Shown piece by piece: positions 26,063 to 35,533 of a DNA stretch of 64,000 nucleotides (position 1 is its first letter; each line of letters starts with the position of its first letter). Origin of the DNA: Pararhizobium sp. A13 (lineage in GTDB: Bacteria; Pseudomonadota; Alphaproteobacteria; Rhizobiales; Rhizobiaceae); the NCBI RefSeq assembly GCF_040126305.1, contig NZ_CP149510.1, positions 2,801,001 through 2,865,000 on the forward strand, read 5' to 3'. A program made the translations under genes and the position numbers. The notes under the pieces were generated by a model. The model did not search any database and was not told the DNA's origin. It was given only the letters and a program-made list of their open reading frames with translations.

Positions 26063-27031
26063 TTACGAGCGCACCATCACGTCCTGCAGCCGCTTGAGCT
26101 CACTGAGCCTCGACTTGGTTTCGTGATAGCCGCGATCGATCGCTTCGCCGGCGCGGTGAAATTCCGACAATCCGATGTCGTTCAGCTTGGGGTGCAGCGC
26201 CAGATCCGGCGGGTCTCCGGCAAGGCGGGCGCGTGAGATGCGGTCCTGAATGATGTTGAAGGCCTGAACCATGACACCGGTCATGCCAAGACGCGTCGTC
26301 GCGTGGCGCGCCGGCTGAGGCTGATTGTCAATCGCCTGATTATCGGCGCGATGCTTGATCACCGCGGAGCGGCCATAGAGATCGTAATTAAGGTTCACGG
26401 CAACGACGAGTTGCTGCTCATAGGCGCGGCAGACCGATACCGGCACCGGATTGACGAGTGCGCCATCCATCAGTGTACGGTTGTTGGACTTGATCGGCTC
26501 GAAGATGCCGGGCAGCGCATAGGAGGCGCGGATCGCGGTGATCAACGATCCTTCGCCGATCCAGACCTCGTGGCCGGAGTTGACCTCGGTCGCGACAGCA
26601 ACAAATGGCCGGTCCAGGTTTTCGATGGAAATATCCTGCAGATGTTCCTGCATGCGCTTCGTCAGGCGCAAGCCGCCGAACAGGCCGCCGCCGCCAATGG
26701 CGAAATCGAGCAGGCCGGCAATGCGCCGCATGGTCAGCGAACGCGCGAACGTTTCGAGTTCATCGAGTTTTCCGGCAAGATAGCAGCCGCCCACCAACGC
26801 GCCGATCGACGTACCGGCGATCATGCCGACTTCGATGCCTTCTTCATCCAGCGCCTTGAGGACGCCGATATGGGCCCAGCCGCGCGCGGCACCGCCACCA
26901 AGGGCGAGGGCGATCTTGGATTTTGGCGGCTTCATTTGTTCGGGAGGAGGTGAGGTTAGCGAGTGGGAGGGACCGCCGGGCGCCGACGCGTCTGCTGTGA
27001 TCCCGCTGCGATTAAATGTCCAGTTCAACAT
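26063..27031 (-). CDS. Patatin-like phospholipase (RssA/YchK type)
   Basis: This 322-residue protein is a patatin-fold acyl hydrolase. The oxyanion hole GGGAARGWAHIG is at about 45-56, the nucleophile elbow G73-T-S-I-G has Ser75, and the Asp of the dyad lies in the DGA of TLMDGALVNP. The first 32 residues are a low-complexity extension; ATG 27031 is nevertheless favoured because GGAGGTG sits five bases upstream, while ATG 26935 has no ribosome-binding site. There is no signal peptide, so it probably acts on cytoplasmic-face membrane lipids. Confidence 0.9.
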   Translation of the reverse strand: MLNWTFNRSGITADASAPGGPSHSLTSPPPEQMKPPKSKIALALGGGAARGWAHIGVLKALDEEGIEVGMIAGTSIGALVGGCYLAGKLDELETFARSLTMRRIAGLLDFAIGGGGLFGGLRLTKRMQEHLQDISIENLDRPFVAVATEVNSGHEVWIGEGSLITAIRASYALPGIFEPIKSNNRTLMDGALVNPVPVSVCRAYEQQLVVAVNLNYDLYGRSAVIKHRADNQAIDNQPQPARHATTRLGMTGVMVQAFNIIQDRISRARLAGDPPDLALHPKLNDIGLSEFHRAGEAIDRGYHETKSRLSELKRLQDVMVRS

Positions 27032-27240
27032 CCGGCACCTCCATGCCGCAGAACATCCTGTTATGGGCCGTCACGTCTCGCATTGCTGCGTTGCAAGCGC
27101 ATCCGGTAGACAGAGTCTACATCACGCCATTCCGAGCCGTTGTTCCCGCCGGAACGCTTCCGTATTGACGAGATTACGCGCCCAGTCTGGTTGCGAAATC
27201 GTGAATCCACGAAAAAACTGATCCAAAAAGCGTCAGATGC

Positions 27241-27693
27241 TTAATTTTTGCCGTAGACGTCGTCTGGATGGAAATGAATTTCGGTATCAACAATGTTAAG
27301 TGTCGTGACACCGTCCTTGGCGTCAACGACACGGTAGAAGCAGGAGCGGCGGCCGGTGTGGCAAGTCGCATCATGACCGGCAACACGAACCTTCAGCCAT
27401 AATGCATCCTGGTCGCAATCGGTACGCAGTTCCACAACATTCTGCAGGTTACCGGAGGTTTCGCCCTTCTTCCAGAGGCTTTTGCGCGAACGGCTGTAGT
27501 AGTGAGCAATACCGGTCTCGACGGTGAGCGCGAGCGCTTCGGCGTTCATATGCGCGACCATCAGAAGCGTGCCGTCGCCGGCATCTGTGACGACGGCGGT
27601 GATCAGTCCGTTGCTGTCGAAACGGGGCGTGAATGCGGAACCGGATTCCAGTTCCACCTTGTCGGCGGGCGGTGGGGCAAATTCAACGGTCAT
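27241..27693 (-). CDS. hisI: Phosphoribosyl-AMP cyclohydrolase
   Basis: This 150-residue single-domain enzyme opens the adenine ring of PR-AMP, the third step of histidine biosynthesis. Family motifs are [34 protein letters not shown] and the metal-binding DCDQDALW plus [12 protein letters not shown], which carry the Asp and Cys ligands. The separate HisE pyrophosphatase is not fused, as usual in alphaproteobacteria. It lies 24 bases after folE on the same strand and is probably cotranscribed. Confidence 0.97.
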   Translation of the reverse strand: MTVEFAPPPADKVELESGSAFTPRFDSNGLITAVVTDAGDGTLLMVAHMNAEALALTVETGIAHYYSRSRKSLWKKGETSGNLQNVVELRTDCDQDALWLKVRVAGHDATCHTGRRSCFYRVVDAKDGVTTLNIVDTEIHFHPDDVYGKN

Positions 27694-27717
27694 TGGAAAA
27701 GCTCCGTTTGACGGAGC

Positions 27718-28335
27718 TTACTTGAAGCCCCTGAGCAAGGTCATGAAGCGGGCCTGTTCGGCGGGCTCGGTCTTGAAGACACCGGTAAAGGTGGTGGTCA
27801 GCGTTGTCGAGCCCTGCTTTTGAACGCCGCGCATCGCCATGCACATATGTTCGGCCTCGATCATCACGGCGACGCCGCGCGGCTGCAGCGTATCGTCGAT
27901 CGCCTTGGCGATCTGGGCGGTCATGGTTTCCTGCGTCTGCAGGCGGCGGCCATAGATGTCGACGACGCGGGCAATCTTCGACAGGCCAAGTACCTTTCCG
28001 TCAGGCAGATAGGCGATGTGCGCCTTGCCGATGATCGGCACCATATGGTGTTCGCAGTGGGAGAAAAACGGAATGTCCTTGACGAGCACGATGTCGTCAT
28101 AGCCGCCAACTTCTTCGAAGGTACGGCCAAGAACGTCCTCGGCGGCGAGTTCGTATCCCGAGAACAGTTCCTTGTAGGCCTTGGCAACGCGCGCCGGCGT
28201 ATCGAGAAGCCCTTCGCGTTGCGGGTCGTCACCGGCCCAACGCAAGAGAACGCGAACGGCGTCCTCAGCCTCCTTCTGGCTCGGTCTGCCATCGGTGGCA
28301 GGCAGGGCAGGAAAATTCTTGACTATGGCGTCCAT
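27718..28335 (-). CDS. folE: GTP cyclohydrolase I
   Basis: This 205-residue enzyme converts GTP to dihydroneopterin triphosphate, the first step of folate synthesis. Zinc and active-site motifs are [20 protein letters not shown] and [14 protein letters not shown], containing the two Cys and the His ligands. [20 protein letters not shown] is also diagnostic, so this is the zinc-dependent FolE1 type. ATG 28335 is chosen because AAGGGG lies six bases upstream; the earlier in-frame start is less likely. It leads an operon with hisI. Confidence 0.97.
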   Translation of the reverse strand: MDAIVKNFPALPATDGRPSQKEAEDAVRVLLRWAGDDPQREGLLDTPARVAKAYKELFSGYELAAEDVLGRTFEEVGGYDDIVLVKDIPFFSHCEHHMVPIIGKAHIAYLPDGKVLGLSKIARVVDIYGRRLQTQETMTAQIAKAIDDTLQPRGVAVMIEAEHMCMAMRGVQKQGSTTLTTTFTGVFKTEPAEQARFMTLLRGFK

Positions 28336-28676
28336 AATGGCCCCTTGATGTAACACGGGTTACTTGACGTTTTATCTTTTCGGACAACTCGCCACTGGCC
28401 ATTTACCTGACGCTCTCAGGCCTGGTTTCCGTCGGCGGGCTCCGGGGCTTTCAGATTTGCAGAGGTTAAGGGCTCTGGATCATCCGGCACGGTTTCCCAA
28501 ACAACAGGCGACTGTTCGCTCTTGCGAACCTGTCGCCTCCACACGACATACCATATAATATGCCGGGATACATGTGAAAGGGGCGCAGGCGAAGACACTG
28601 TGTTTTTTTCCCGGATACGATAGAAAATCATGCGCGGATTGCCTGAAAACGCGCAAAATCAACCGGATCGCGTCGA
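28336..28676. other. 341-base interval upstream of folE and the IscU-like gene
   Basis: This divergent intergenic region should contain promoters for folE (minus) and the IscU-like gene (plus). The only candidate gene inside is the 71-codon frame described separately. No clear operator or riboswitch was seen. Confidence 0.4.
28416..28631 (-). CDS. Possible small protein of 71 residues
   Basis: An ATG-initiated frame encodes MIFYRIREKNTVSS and a hydrophilic C-terminus rich in Pro and acidic residues (VPDDPEPLTSANLKAPEP), which looks more protein-like than the other frames in this gap. There is only a weak ribosome-binding site (CAGGCAA), and I recognise no family. It lies upstream of folE on the same strand. 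Confidence 0.3.
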   Translation of the reverse strand: MIFYRIREKNTVSSPAPLSHVSRHIIWYVVWRRQVRKSEQSPVVWETVPDDPEPLTSANLKAPEPADGNQA

Positions 28677-29126
28677 ATGATGGATGAAATTTATAACAGC
28701 AGGATTCTCGAGTTCGCCGGGAATATCCCGCGAAGCGGCAGGCTCGAGCATCCCGATGCCGAGGCGAGCGCGCATTCCAAGCTCTGCGGCTCGAGGGTCC
28801 GCATCGGCTTGAAAATGGAGGGTGATGTTGTCACCGACTTCGCCCATGAGGTGAAGGCATGCGCCCTGGGACAGGCTTCTTCATCGATCATGGCGCGTTA
28901 CGTTGTTGGTGCGACAGCCGGTGAAATCCGTCAGGCGCGGGAGGACATGCTGGGCATGCTCAAGGCGGACGGCGAGGGGCCATCCGGCCGCTTCGAGGAC
29001 ATGCGGTTCCTGAAGCCCGTGAAGGACTACAAGGCCCGCCACGCTTCGACGATGCTGACTTTCGAAGCCGTGGTCGATGCGATCGGCCAGATCGAAGCTG
29101 CCCGTCTCGTCAAGGCGGCTGTCTGA
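28677..29126 (+). CDS. IscU/SufU-like iron-sulfur scaffold paralogue with altered active site
   Basis: This 149-residue protein has the NifU_N/IscU fold pattern: LCGSRVRIGLKMEGD, KACALGQASSSIMAR and RHASTML. Active scaffolds carry three cluster Cys residues plus an Asp next to the first. Here C37 and C62 remain, the Asp position is Ser39, and the third Cys position is Ser124. A canonical 2Fe-2S assembly role is therefore doubtful. It is common in rhizobia to find such a gene before yidD; the yidD start lies one base beyond its stop codon. Confidence 0.88.
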   Translation: MMDEIYNSRILEFAGNIPRSGRLEHPDAEASAHSKLCGSRVRIGLKMEGDVVTDFAHEVKACALGQASSSIMARYVVGATAGEIRQAREDMLGMLKADGEGPSGRFEDMRFLKPVKDYKARHASTMLTFEAVVDAIGQIEAARLVKAAV

Positions 29127-29127
29127 G

Positions 29128-29517
29128 ATGTGCAGCGAGCCGGGATTCCCAGGCCATGACGTTCAGGCGGCCCATCGGCCCTATTCCGGCCGGAACTATG
29201 CGGGGCCGTTTCGCAAGACGCCCGGGCGGCTCTTCGGCATGGCCTTTATCCGGCTCTATCAACTGACGCTCTCCGGCTTCATCGGCAATTCCTGCCGGCA
29301 TATCCCCACCTGTTCGGAATACGGCTACGAGGCGATCGCCCGCCATGGCTTCTGGCCGGGTGGCTGGATGGTTTTGTTTCGTTTCATGCGGTGCGGACCA
29401 GGCGGAACGAGCGGTTTCGATCCGGTCCCGGAGACGCTTGACGCGACCAAACATTGGTGGACGCCCTGGCGTTACTGGCGCCCGAGCACTGCGAAAATCG
29501 GCACTGCGAAAAAATGA
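29128..29517 (+). CDS. yidD: Membrane protein insertion efficiency factor YidD
   Basis: This 129-residue protein carries the YidD signature FIRLYQLTLSGFIGNSCRHI, PTCSEYGYEAI and HGFWPGGWM, then RFMRCGPGG. The conserved Cys residues and amphipathic N-terminal helix fit a small membrane-associated protein that assists YidC-dependent insertion. Both ends are extended compared with the 75-residue E. coli form, as in other rhizobia. ATG 29128 follows the previous stop by one base, and its TGA overlaps the next ATG (ATGA at 29514-29517). Confidence 0.93.
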   Translation: MCSEPGFPGHDVQAAHRPYSGRNYAGPFRKTPGRLFGMAFIRLYQLTLSGFIGNSCRHIPTCSEYGYEAIARHGFWPGGWMVLFRFMRCGPGGTSGFDPVPETLDATKHWWTPWRYWRPSTAKIGTAKK

Positions 29518-30053
29518 CGACCTATGTCGCCTTGCTGCACAGCATCGTTCTCGGCGCCGGACGCCGCGTCGTCATGTCGGAATTACGGTCGACGGTTGAA
29601 AGCATCGGCTTCCGATCGCCGCGCACGCTGGTCGCCACCGGCAATCTGGTCTTCGAAGCCGACAATGAAGCGGTGGTCGACGTGGAAGCGGCGTTGGAAA
29701 CGGCGTTCGCCCGCGATTTCGGCAAGCATGTCGATATCATCGCGCGAACGGCTGACGATTGGATCGGGCTTGCTGCGGGCAACCCGTTTGCGGCGGCAAG
29801 CGGAGCGGATGCGCAGAATGTCATCGTCCGGGTGATGCGCGCGCCGCTCACCGACGATATCCCGACCGCTCTCAAGCGCTATTGCGGCGGCGGCGAACAG
29901 ATCCGGCTCGTCAATGGCGATCTGTGGATTCATTTTCCCGGCAAACCCAGCACATCCAAGCTGCTGTCGGCACTGACGACGAAGCGCCTCGGCGCCGGCA
30001 CGTTGCGCAACTGGAACACGGTGCGCGGGCTTGCCGATATGATCGAAGGCTGA
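29514..30053 (+). CDS. DUF1697 family protein
   Basis: This 179-residue soluble protein matches DUF1697. Typical stretches are [21 protein letters not shown] near the N-terminus, [17 protein letters not shown], and a C-terminal [14 protein letters not shown], the family TxRNWNT motif. Function is unknown. It is translationally coupled to yidD by an ATGA overlap and lies upstream of thrS in the same direction. Confidence 0.9.
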   Translation: MTTYVALLHSIVLGAGRRVVMSELRSTVESIGFRSPRTLVATGNLVFEADNEAVVDVEAALETAFARDFGKHVDIIARTADDWIGLAAGNPFAAASGADAQNVIVRVMRAPLTDDIPTALKRYCGGGEQIRLVNGDLWIHFPGKPSTSKLLSALTTKRLGAGTLRNWNTVRGLADMIEG

Positions 30054-30171
30054 TCAAGCCTGTTCTTTACTCCGTCGCGAAAACGCTCTATCACCCGCGC
30101 GTCAATTTGCCGGGCCACCGGCCTTTAAAAACCACCCGCATTCGTTGGCGGGACTGGACAAGGAAGAAATC

Positions 30172-32160
30172 ATGTCTGACGCTGTTTCCCTTACATTTCC
30201 CGATGGTTCCGTCCGCGGTTACGCCGCGGGCACGACGGGCCGTGATGTCGCCGAATCGATCTCGAAGTCGCTTGCAAAGAAGGCCATCGCGATCGCGCTG
30301 GATGGCGAGCTGCGCGACCTGTCCGACCCGGTTGCGACCGGCCGGCTTGAGATCGTCACCCGCGAGGACGCCCGCGCGCTGGAACTGATCCGCCACGACA
30401 CGGCCCACGTGATGGCCGAAGCCGTGCAGGAATTGTGGCCGGGAACGCAGGTGACCATTGGTCCGGTGATCGAGAACGGCTTCTACTACGATTTCGCCAA
30501 GGACGAGCCCTTCACGCCGGACGATCTGCCGAAGATCGAAAAGCGGATGAAGGAGATCATCCAGCGCAACAAGCCCTTCACCAAGGAGGTCTGGTCGCGC
30601 GACAAGGCGCGCCAGGTGTTTGCCGACAAGGGTGAGAAGTACAAGGTCGAACTGGTCGATGCCATCCCCGAGAACCAGGACCTGAAGATCTATTATCAGG
30701 GCGACTGGTTCGATCTCTGCCGCGGGCCGCATATGGCGTCCACCGGCCAGATCGGCAACGCCTTCAAGCTGATGCGGGTGGCCGGTGCCTATTGGCGCGG
30801 TGACTCGAACAATCCGATGCTGACGCGCATCTACGGCACGGCCTGGCGCACGCAGGAAGAGCTGGACCAGTATCTTCATGTTCTGGCGGAAGCCGAGAAG
30901 CGCGACCACCGCCGCCTCGGCCGCGAGATGGACCTGTTCCATTTCCAGGAAGAAGGCCCGGGCGTCGTGTTCTGGCACGGCAAGGGCTGGCGCGTCTTCC
31001 AGACGCTGGTCGCCTATATGCGCCGGCGCCTGGCTGGCACCTATCAGGAAGTCAACGCACCGCAGGTGCTCGACAAGTCGCTGTGGGAAACCTCCGGCCA
31101 CTGGGGCTGGTATCGTGACAACATGTTCAAGGTGACGGTCGCCGGCGACGACACCGATGATGACCGCGTCTTCGCCCTGAAGCCGATGAATTGCCCCGGC
31201 CACATCCAGATTTTCAAGCACGGCTTGAAATCCTACCGTGAACTGCCGATCCGGCTTGCCGAGTTCGGCAATGTGCATCGCTACGAGCCCTCGGGCGCGC
31301 TGCATGGCCTGATGCGCGTGCGCGGCTTCACGCAGGACGATGCGCACGTCTTCTGCACCGACGAGCAGATGGCAGCAGAGTGCCTGCGCATCAACGACCT
31401 CATCCTGTCGGTCTACGAGGACTTTGGTTTCAAGGAAATCGTGGTCAAGCTCTCGACCCGTCCGGACAAGCGCGTCGGCGATGACGCTCTGTGGGATCGT
31501 GCCGAAAGCGTGATGATGGAGGTGCTGAAAACCATCGAGGCACAGTCGGAAGGCCGCATCAAGACTGGCATCCTGCCGGGCGAGGGCGCTTTCTATGGAC
31601 CGAAGTTCGAATATACGCTGAAGGACGCCATCGGCCGCGAATGGCAGTGCGGCACGACGCAGGTGGACTTCAACCTGCCGGAACGGTTCGGCGCCTTCTA
31701 CATCAACCAGAATTCGGACAAGCAGCAGCCGGTGATGATCCACCGCGCCATCTGCGGATCGATGGAGCGCTTCCTCGGAATCCTCATCGAGAATTTCGCC
31801 GGTCACATGCCGCTGTGGATTTCACCGATGCAGGTCGTTGTCGCGACCATCACCTCCGAGGCCGACGACTACGGCCGAGAAGTTGCCGAGCTGCTGCGTG
31901 ATGCCGGGTTGAATGTCGAGACCGACTTCCGCAACGAGAAGATCAACTACAAGGTCCGTGAGCATTCGGTGACCAAGGTGCCGGTGATCATCGTCTGCGG
32001 CATGCGGGAAGCGGAAGAGCGCACCGTCAACATCCGCAGGCTGGGATCGCAGGCGCAGACGCCGATGACGCTCGACGAGGCGATTGCCTCGCTCGTTTCG
32101 GAGGCAACGCCGCCGGATCTCAAGCGGAAAGCGGAGCGGCGAAACAAGGCTGCTGCCTGA
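30172..32160 (+). CDS. thrS: Threonyl-tRNA synthetase
   Basis: This 662-residue class II synthetase charges tRNA-Thr. Domain order is complete. A TGS domain (about 1-65; [17 protein letters not shown]) comes first. The SAD editing domain follows, with its HxxxH motif in [11 protein letters not shown]. The catalytic core has zinc and active-site residues in [26 protein letters not shown] and [19 protein letters not shown]. An anticodon-binding domain closes the chain. ATG 30172 follows AAGGAAG and gives the common [12 protein letters not shown] start. No T-box leader is seen, as expected outside Gram-positives. Confidence 0.98.
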   Translation: MSDAVSLTFPDGSVRGYAAGTTGRDVAESISKSLAKKAIAIALDGELRDLSDPVATGRLEIVTREDARALELIRHDTAHVMAEAVQELWPGTQVTIGPVIENGFYYDFAKDEPFTPDDLPKIEKRMKEIIQRNKPFTKEVWSRDKARQVFADKGEKYKVELVDAIPENQDLKIYYQGDWFDLCRGPHMASTGQIGNAFKLMRVAGAYWRGDSNNPMLTRIYGTAWRTQEELDQYLHVLAEAEKRDHRRLGREMDLFHFQEEGPGVVFWHGKGWRVFQTLVAYMRRRLAGTYQEVNAPQVLDKSLWETSGHWGWYRDNMFKVTVAGDDTDDDRVFALKPMNCPGHIQIFKHGLKSYRELPIRLAEFGNVHRYEPSGALHGLMRVRGFTQDDAHVFCTDEQMAAECLRINDLILSVYEDFGFKEIVVKLSTRPDKRVGDDALWDRAESVMMEVLKTIEAQSEGRIKTGILPGEGAFYGPKFEYTLKDAIGREWQCGTTQVDFNLPERFGAFYINQNSDKQQPVMIHRAICGSMERFLGILIENFAGHMPLWISPMQVVVATITSEADDYGREVAELLRDAGLNVETDFRNEKINYKVREHSVTKVPVIIVCGMREAEERTVNIRRLGSQAQTPMTLDEAIASLVSEATPPDLKRKAERRNKAAA

Positions 32161-32191
32161 TCTGCTGCCAGGGCGTGAAGTGACAAAGCAA

Positions 32192-32219
32192 GAGAGGGGT
32201 GCTGTGATGCACACCTCTC
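32192..32219 (+). terminator. Probable terminator after thrS
   Basis: GAGAGGGGTGC (32192-32202) pairs with GCACACCTCTC (32209-32219) with one mismatch and a six-base loop. The following sequence is only weakly T-rich. Confidence 0.55.
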
Positions 32220-32372
32220 AGTCTTGTGTCAGAAAACTGTAACATTCGCGCACTATCCAATTAAAGTCCGGGCAGCGGGAACGGAACACCCGCCGCCGGA
32301 ACGAAAATCCGGATAGATTACGCCTCTCCGCAGCGCCCCTCTGGACGCGCCGTTGATGAAACGAGGAACAAG

Positions 32373-33215
32373 GTGCAGTTCAAAGAGCTGTCTTACGCCA
32401 ACGAGAATGATCGACGGCTGAAGCGTTGGTTCATACGCTCGATGGAAGGCCTTGCCGGGCGCAACCGCTACGCCAAGCTCTATAATCAGTGGCGCCATGA
32501 CATCGTCGGCAAAAGCGACCGCATTTTCGGCGAGATGCTGGAACTGATCAGTGTGCGCTTGCGCGTCCAGGGTGAATGGCCCCCGCGTCATCTGCCGGAT
32601 ACGCCGGTGGTGATCGTCGCCAACCATCCCTTCGGCATCGGTGACGGCATCGCGGTCCTGTCGCTCGCCGAACAGCTCGGCCGTCCATTCCGGGTGCTGA
32701 TCAACAATGAGCTGATGAAGGTGCCGGAGATGGCGCCTTATTCGCTGCCGATCTCGTTCGAGGAAACCAAGGAAGCGCTGGCGCTCAACATGCAGACACG
32801 CCACGAGGCTGTTCGTCTCTTGAAGGAAGGCGTAACGCTGGTCGTTTTCCCGGCCGGCGGCGTCGCGACCGCCAGGAAGGGCTTTGGACGCGCGGAAGAC
32901 CTTCCATGGAAGATGTTTCCGGCAAAACTCATCCAGGCCGCCAAGGCGAGCGTCATTCCGATCTATTTCGAGGGCCAGAACGGCCCGCTGTTTCATCTCG
33001 CCAGCAAGGTATCGATGACGCTGCGCATTTCGCTGCTCATCCGCGAGTTTCGCCGTCTTTCGGGAACCACGATTTCATCGCGCATCGGCAATCTGATTGC
33101 CTGGGAAGAGCTCGGCGCCATTGCGGATCGCAAGGATATCCTGACCCGGATTTACGACGCCGTCTTTTCCATGGCGCCGCCGCGCCGCCGGTTCCTCGGC
33201 AAAACGGTCTCCTGA
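32373..33215 (+). CDS. Lysophospholipid acyltransferase (PlsC-domain) family protein
   Basis: This 280-residue protein has a PlsC-like acyltransferase domain. The catalytic box reads NHPFGIGDG with H85 and D91, an HX5D spacing instead of the usual HX4D. The substrate box is VVFPAGGVAT, and RVLINNELMKVPEMAP is typical of hemolysin/OlsA-like members in rhizobia. It acylates a lyso- or aminolipid at the inner membrane; the specific substrate is unknown. GTG 32373 has ACGAGGA at good spacing. Confidence 0.87.
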   Translation: MQFKELSYANENDRRLKRWFIRSMEGLAGRNRYAKLYNQWRHDIVGKSDRIFGEMLELISVRLRVQGEWPPRHLPDTPVVIVANHPFGIGDGIAVLSLAEQLGRPFRVLINNELMKVPEMAPYSLPISFEETKEALALNMQTRHEAVRLLKEGVTLVVFPAGGVATARKGFGRAEDLPWKMFPAKLIQAAKASVIPIYFEGQNGPLFHLASKVSMTLRISLLIREFRRLSGTTISSRIGNLIAWEELGAIADRKDILTRIYDAVFSMAPPRRRFLGKTVS

Positions 33216-33224
33216 GCGTCTCGC

Positions 33225-34223
33225 TCAATCCTGCGCGTCGGCCGCTCCATTCGCTGCCGCCTGCGATCCCTTGTCGTTCAGCAAGACCTCGACGTCGGTG
33301 TTGACGCCCGCTTTCACGCTAAAGTCTCGCTGGAAAATCTTCTCTTTGTTACGGGCGATCGCGGTATAGCCGCCCTCGGCGAGAACCAGCGTCGGGAAAG
33401 CGCCGACGCTTTCGCTGACAACGTCGCCGGACGACGTAAGGATCGACCAGGCCGTATCGGCGATCGCTTCGCCGCCCGGTTCCGACACCAGCTTCAGGGT
33501 CAGCTTCGCGGCCCGGTGCTGGATCGTCGCCTCCGTCAGCTTTCCCGCCTCGACCTGGATATCGGCGCGAATCACCGCATTCACCGAACCGTAATTGGAA
33601 ACCACGTGATAGGTGCCGGTGTTCAACCGAACGACAGTGTCGGGCTTCACGTCGGCGACGACGAGCGCGCGCTCGCCATCTTCCTTTTCATCCGCGGAGA
33701 AAATGGAGAAGCTCAGTTCGCCCGGCGGAATGCGCACGTCGCTGCCGGAGACCGCGTTCAGCATGACGCCGCCGGCATCGAGAACGAGAACCTGCTTTTC
33801 GACCGGTCCGGCTTCGGCAATCCTGATCTTGCGGGTTGCGCCGGCGCGTCCGAAGGCGACATTGACGAAATATTCGCCGGGAATGAGCTGGAATGCCGCC
33901 GATCCGCCTTCCGATGTCGCCAAAAGCGGCAGCTTGCCGTCCGATCCGGGGATTGGGTTGAAGACGCGCCAGGTCAAGCCCTGCTCCACGGGTTTGCCTT
34001 TCTCCGTCAGCAGCGCCTCAAGCTGGATGTCCTTGGCCTTGACGCCCTCGGCCTCTGGGACCACGGGATTGAAGCTGTTCAGCTTCGGCATCTTTTGCGG
34101 GGAGGATATCGCGGGGAAGCTTTTGAAGGGATCCGCCAGATCCTGCGCGTGTGATCCGGAGCCACCTGCAACAAAAATAAGTGCTGTGAAACCTCTGAGA
34201 AACTGACCGGCCGTGATGCGCAT
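33225..34223 (-). CDS. Exported hypothetical protein (332 aa)
   Basis: I do not recognise a named family. The N-terminus is a signal peptide (MRITAGQFLRGFTALIFVAG, cleavage near SHAQ), so the protein is periplasmic. The remainder is rich in beta-strand patterns of about 80 residues each (LTWRVFNPIPGSDGKLPLLA, GELSFSIFSADEKEDGERAL, TAWSILTSSGDVVSESVGA), each starting with a W/F-I/V-F/L pattern and ending in GxY (GEYFVNVAFG, GTYHVVSNYG, GGYTAIARNK). These look like three tandem Ig-like or carboxypeptidase-regulatory-like repeats. ATG 34223 is preferred over GTG 34256. Confidence 0.75.
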   Translation of the reverse strand: MRITAGQFLRGFTALIFVAGGSGSHAQDLADPFKSFPAISSPQKMPKLNSFNPVVPEAEGVKAKDIQLEALLTEKGKPVEQGLTWRVFNPIPGSDGKLPLLATSEGGSAAFQLIPGEYFVNVAFGRAGATRKIRIAEAGPVEKQVLVLDAGGVMLNAVSGSDVRIPPGELSFSIFSADEKEDGERALVVADVKPDTVVRLNTGTYHVVSNYGSVNAVIRADIQVEAGKLTEATIQHRAAKLTLKLVSEPGGEAIADTAWSILTSSGDVVSESVGAFPTLVLAEGGYTAIARNKEKIFQRDFSVKAGVNTDVEVLLNDKGSQAAANGAADAQD

Positions 34224-34335
34224 GAGGTGGTTGACATCCTGAGTGTGTGGCTCCACTTGAAGCGCCGGTATGGCAATTTCGTGGCTACCCTTGCGATGGC
34301 GATGTGCGGTGGCAAACTAGTGGAAACGGACGGCG

Positions 34336-34920
34336 ATGAAAACTGAAATCAGTCTGCGTGAATATCTGGCGACCCGCCGCTCCATTCCAGCCTTTCAGAT
34401 GGGCGGCCCAGGCCCCGGAACGGCCGAAATCGAGGAGATGTTGAAGCTCGCATCCCGCGTTCCGGATCACGGCAAGCTCGCGCCCTGGCGCTTCATCGTC
34501 TACCGCGGCGAGGAGCGGGTGCGAATCAGCGCCGAGCTTGCGAAGATGGCGCTAGCCGCGAAACCCGACCTCTCTGAAGAGATGATCAAGGTAGAAAATA
34601 CCCGCCTGACCCGAGCGCCCGTTGTCGTTGCCGTCGTCAGCAAGGCGGCGCCGCATTTCAAGGTTCCGGAATGGGAGCAGCTGATGTCCGCCGGTGCCGT
34701 CTGCCTCAACCTTCTGATGGCCGCCAATGCGCATGGCTATGCTTCCAACTGGCTGACGGAATGGTATGCCTTCGATGAAAAGGCCTATGCGTTGCTCGGC
34801 GTGCAGCCGGGTGAAAAGATTGCAGGCTTCATCCATGTCGGCACGCCGCAAGTACCGCCGACGGAGCGCCCGCGACCTGAACTGGCCGACATCGTCACCT
34901 GGGTCGGCGAGGACAACTGA
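34336..34920 (+). CDS. Nitroreductase-family FMN protein
   Basis: This 194-residue protein has the nitroreductase fold: the FMN-phosphate motif TRRSIPAF near the start, [20 protein letters not shown] in the first half, [21 protein letters not shown] in the middle, and a C-terminal FIHVGTP. It likely reduces nitro, quinone or related substrates with NAD(P)H. Its TGA overlaps the ATG of the following flavin-reductase-like gene by one base, so both are made together and may act as a pair. Confidence 0.9.
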   Translation: MKTEISLREYLATRRSIPAFQMGGPGPGTAEIEEMLKLASRVPDHGKLAPWRFIVYRGEERVRISAELAKMALAAKPDLSEEMIKVENTRLTRAPVVVAVVSKAAPHFKVPEWEQLMSAGAVCLNLLMAANAHGYASNWLTEWYAFDEKAYALLGVQPGEKIAGFIHVGTPQVPPTERPRPELADIVTWVGEDN

Positions 34921-35522
34921 TGTTTTACGAGACCGCGCAAAACGCCCACGGACTTGCCCATGATCCTTTCAAGGCGATCGTCTCGCCGCGACCGATCGGC
35001 TGGATCGGCTCACGGGCAGCGGACGGCAGCCTCAATCTGGCGCCCTATTCCTTCTTCAACGCGATCAGCGACACGCCGAAGCTGGTGATGTTCTCGTCAT
35101 CCGGCCGCAAGGATTCGGTCCGCAACATCGAGGAAACCGGCGAATTCACCGCCAATTTCGTCAGTCACGACCTGAAGGACGCGATGAACGTGACATCGGC
35201 TCCGGTGCCCCATGGAGAGAGCGAATTCGCTCTTGCCGGATTGACGCCGGTCGAGGGCAGGCTGGTCCGGGCGCCGTTTGTCGCCGAGGCTTATGCGGTG
35301 CTCGAATGCAAGGTGACGGAGACGTTTCGGCCTAAGGCGCTTGATGGTTCGGCCTCCGAAAGTCATGTCGTCATCGGCCAGGTTGTCGGCATCCATATCC
35401 GCGAGGAAGCGATAAGCGACGGGCGCTTCGATATGGCCAAGGCCAGGCCGATCGGGCGTATGGGCTATATGGACTATTGCGATGCCGGCGACGTCTTCGA
35501 GATGTTCAGGCCAAAGCGGTAG
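34920..35522 (+). CDS. Flavin reductase-like (FMN-binding split barrel) protein
   Basis: This 200-residue protein matches the flavin reductase-like domain family: FKAIVSPRPIGWIGSRAADGSLNLAPYSFFN, FSSSGRKDSVRNIEETGEFTANF split over residues 20-80, and a C-terminal GRMGYMDYC. It binds FMN and probably supplies or uses reduced flavin. Coupled translation with the upstream nitroreductase (TGATG overlap) suggests joint function in reduction of an aromatic or xenobiotic compound, not identifiable from sequence. Confidence 0.9.
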   Translation: MFYETAQNAHGLAHDPFKAIVSPRPIGWIGSRAADGSLNLAPYSFFNAISDTPKLVMFSSSGRKDSVRNIEETGEFTANFVSHDLKDAMNVTSAPVPHGESEFALAGLTPVEGRLVRAPFVAEAYAVLECKVTETFRPKALDGSASESHVVIGQVVGIHIREEAISDGRFDMAKARPIGRMGYMDYCDAGDVFEMFRPKR

Positions 35523-35533
35523 GTCAGTCCTGT

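Noticed and set aside
30091..31806. 571-codon minus-strand open frame
   Set aside because: It is antisense to thrS, with the composition typical of a shadow frame (rich in H, D, R, L) and no recognisable domain.
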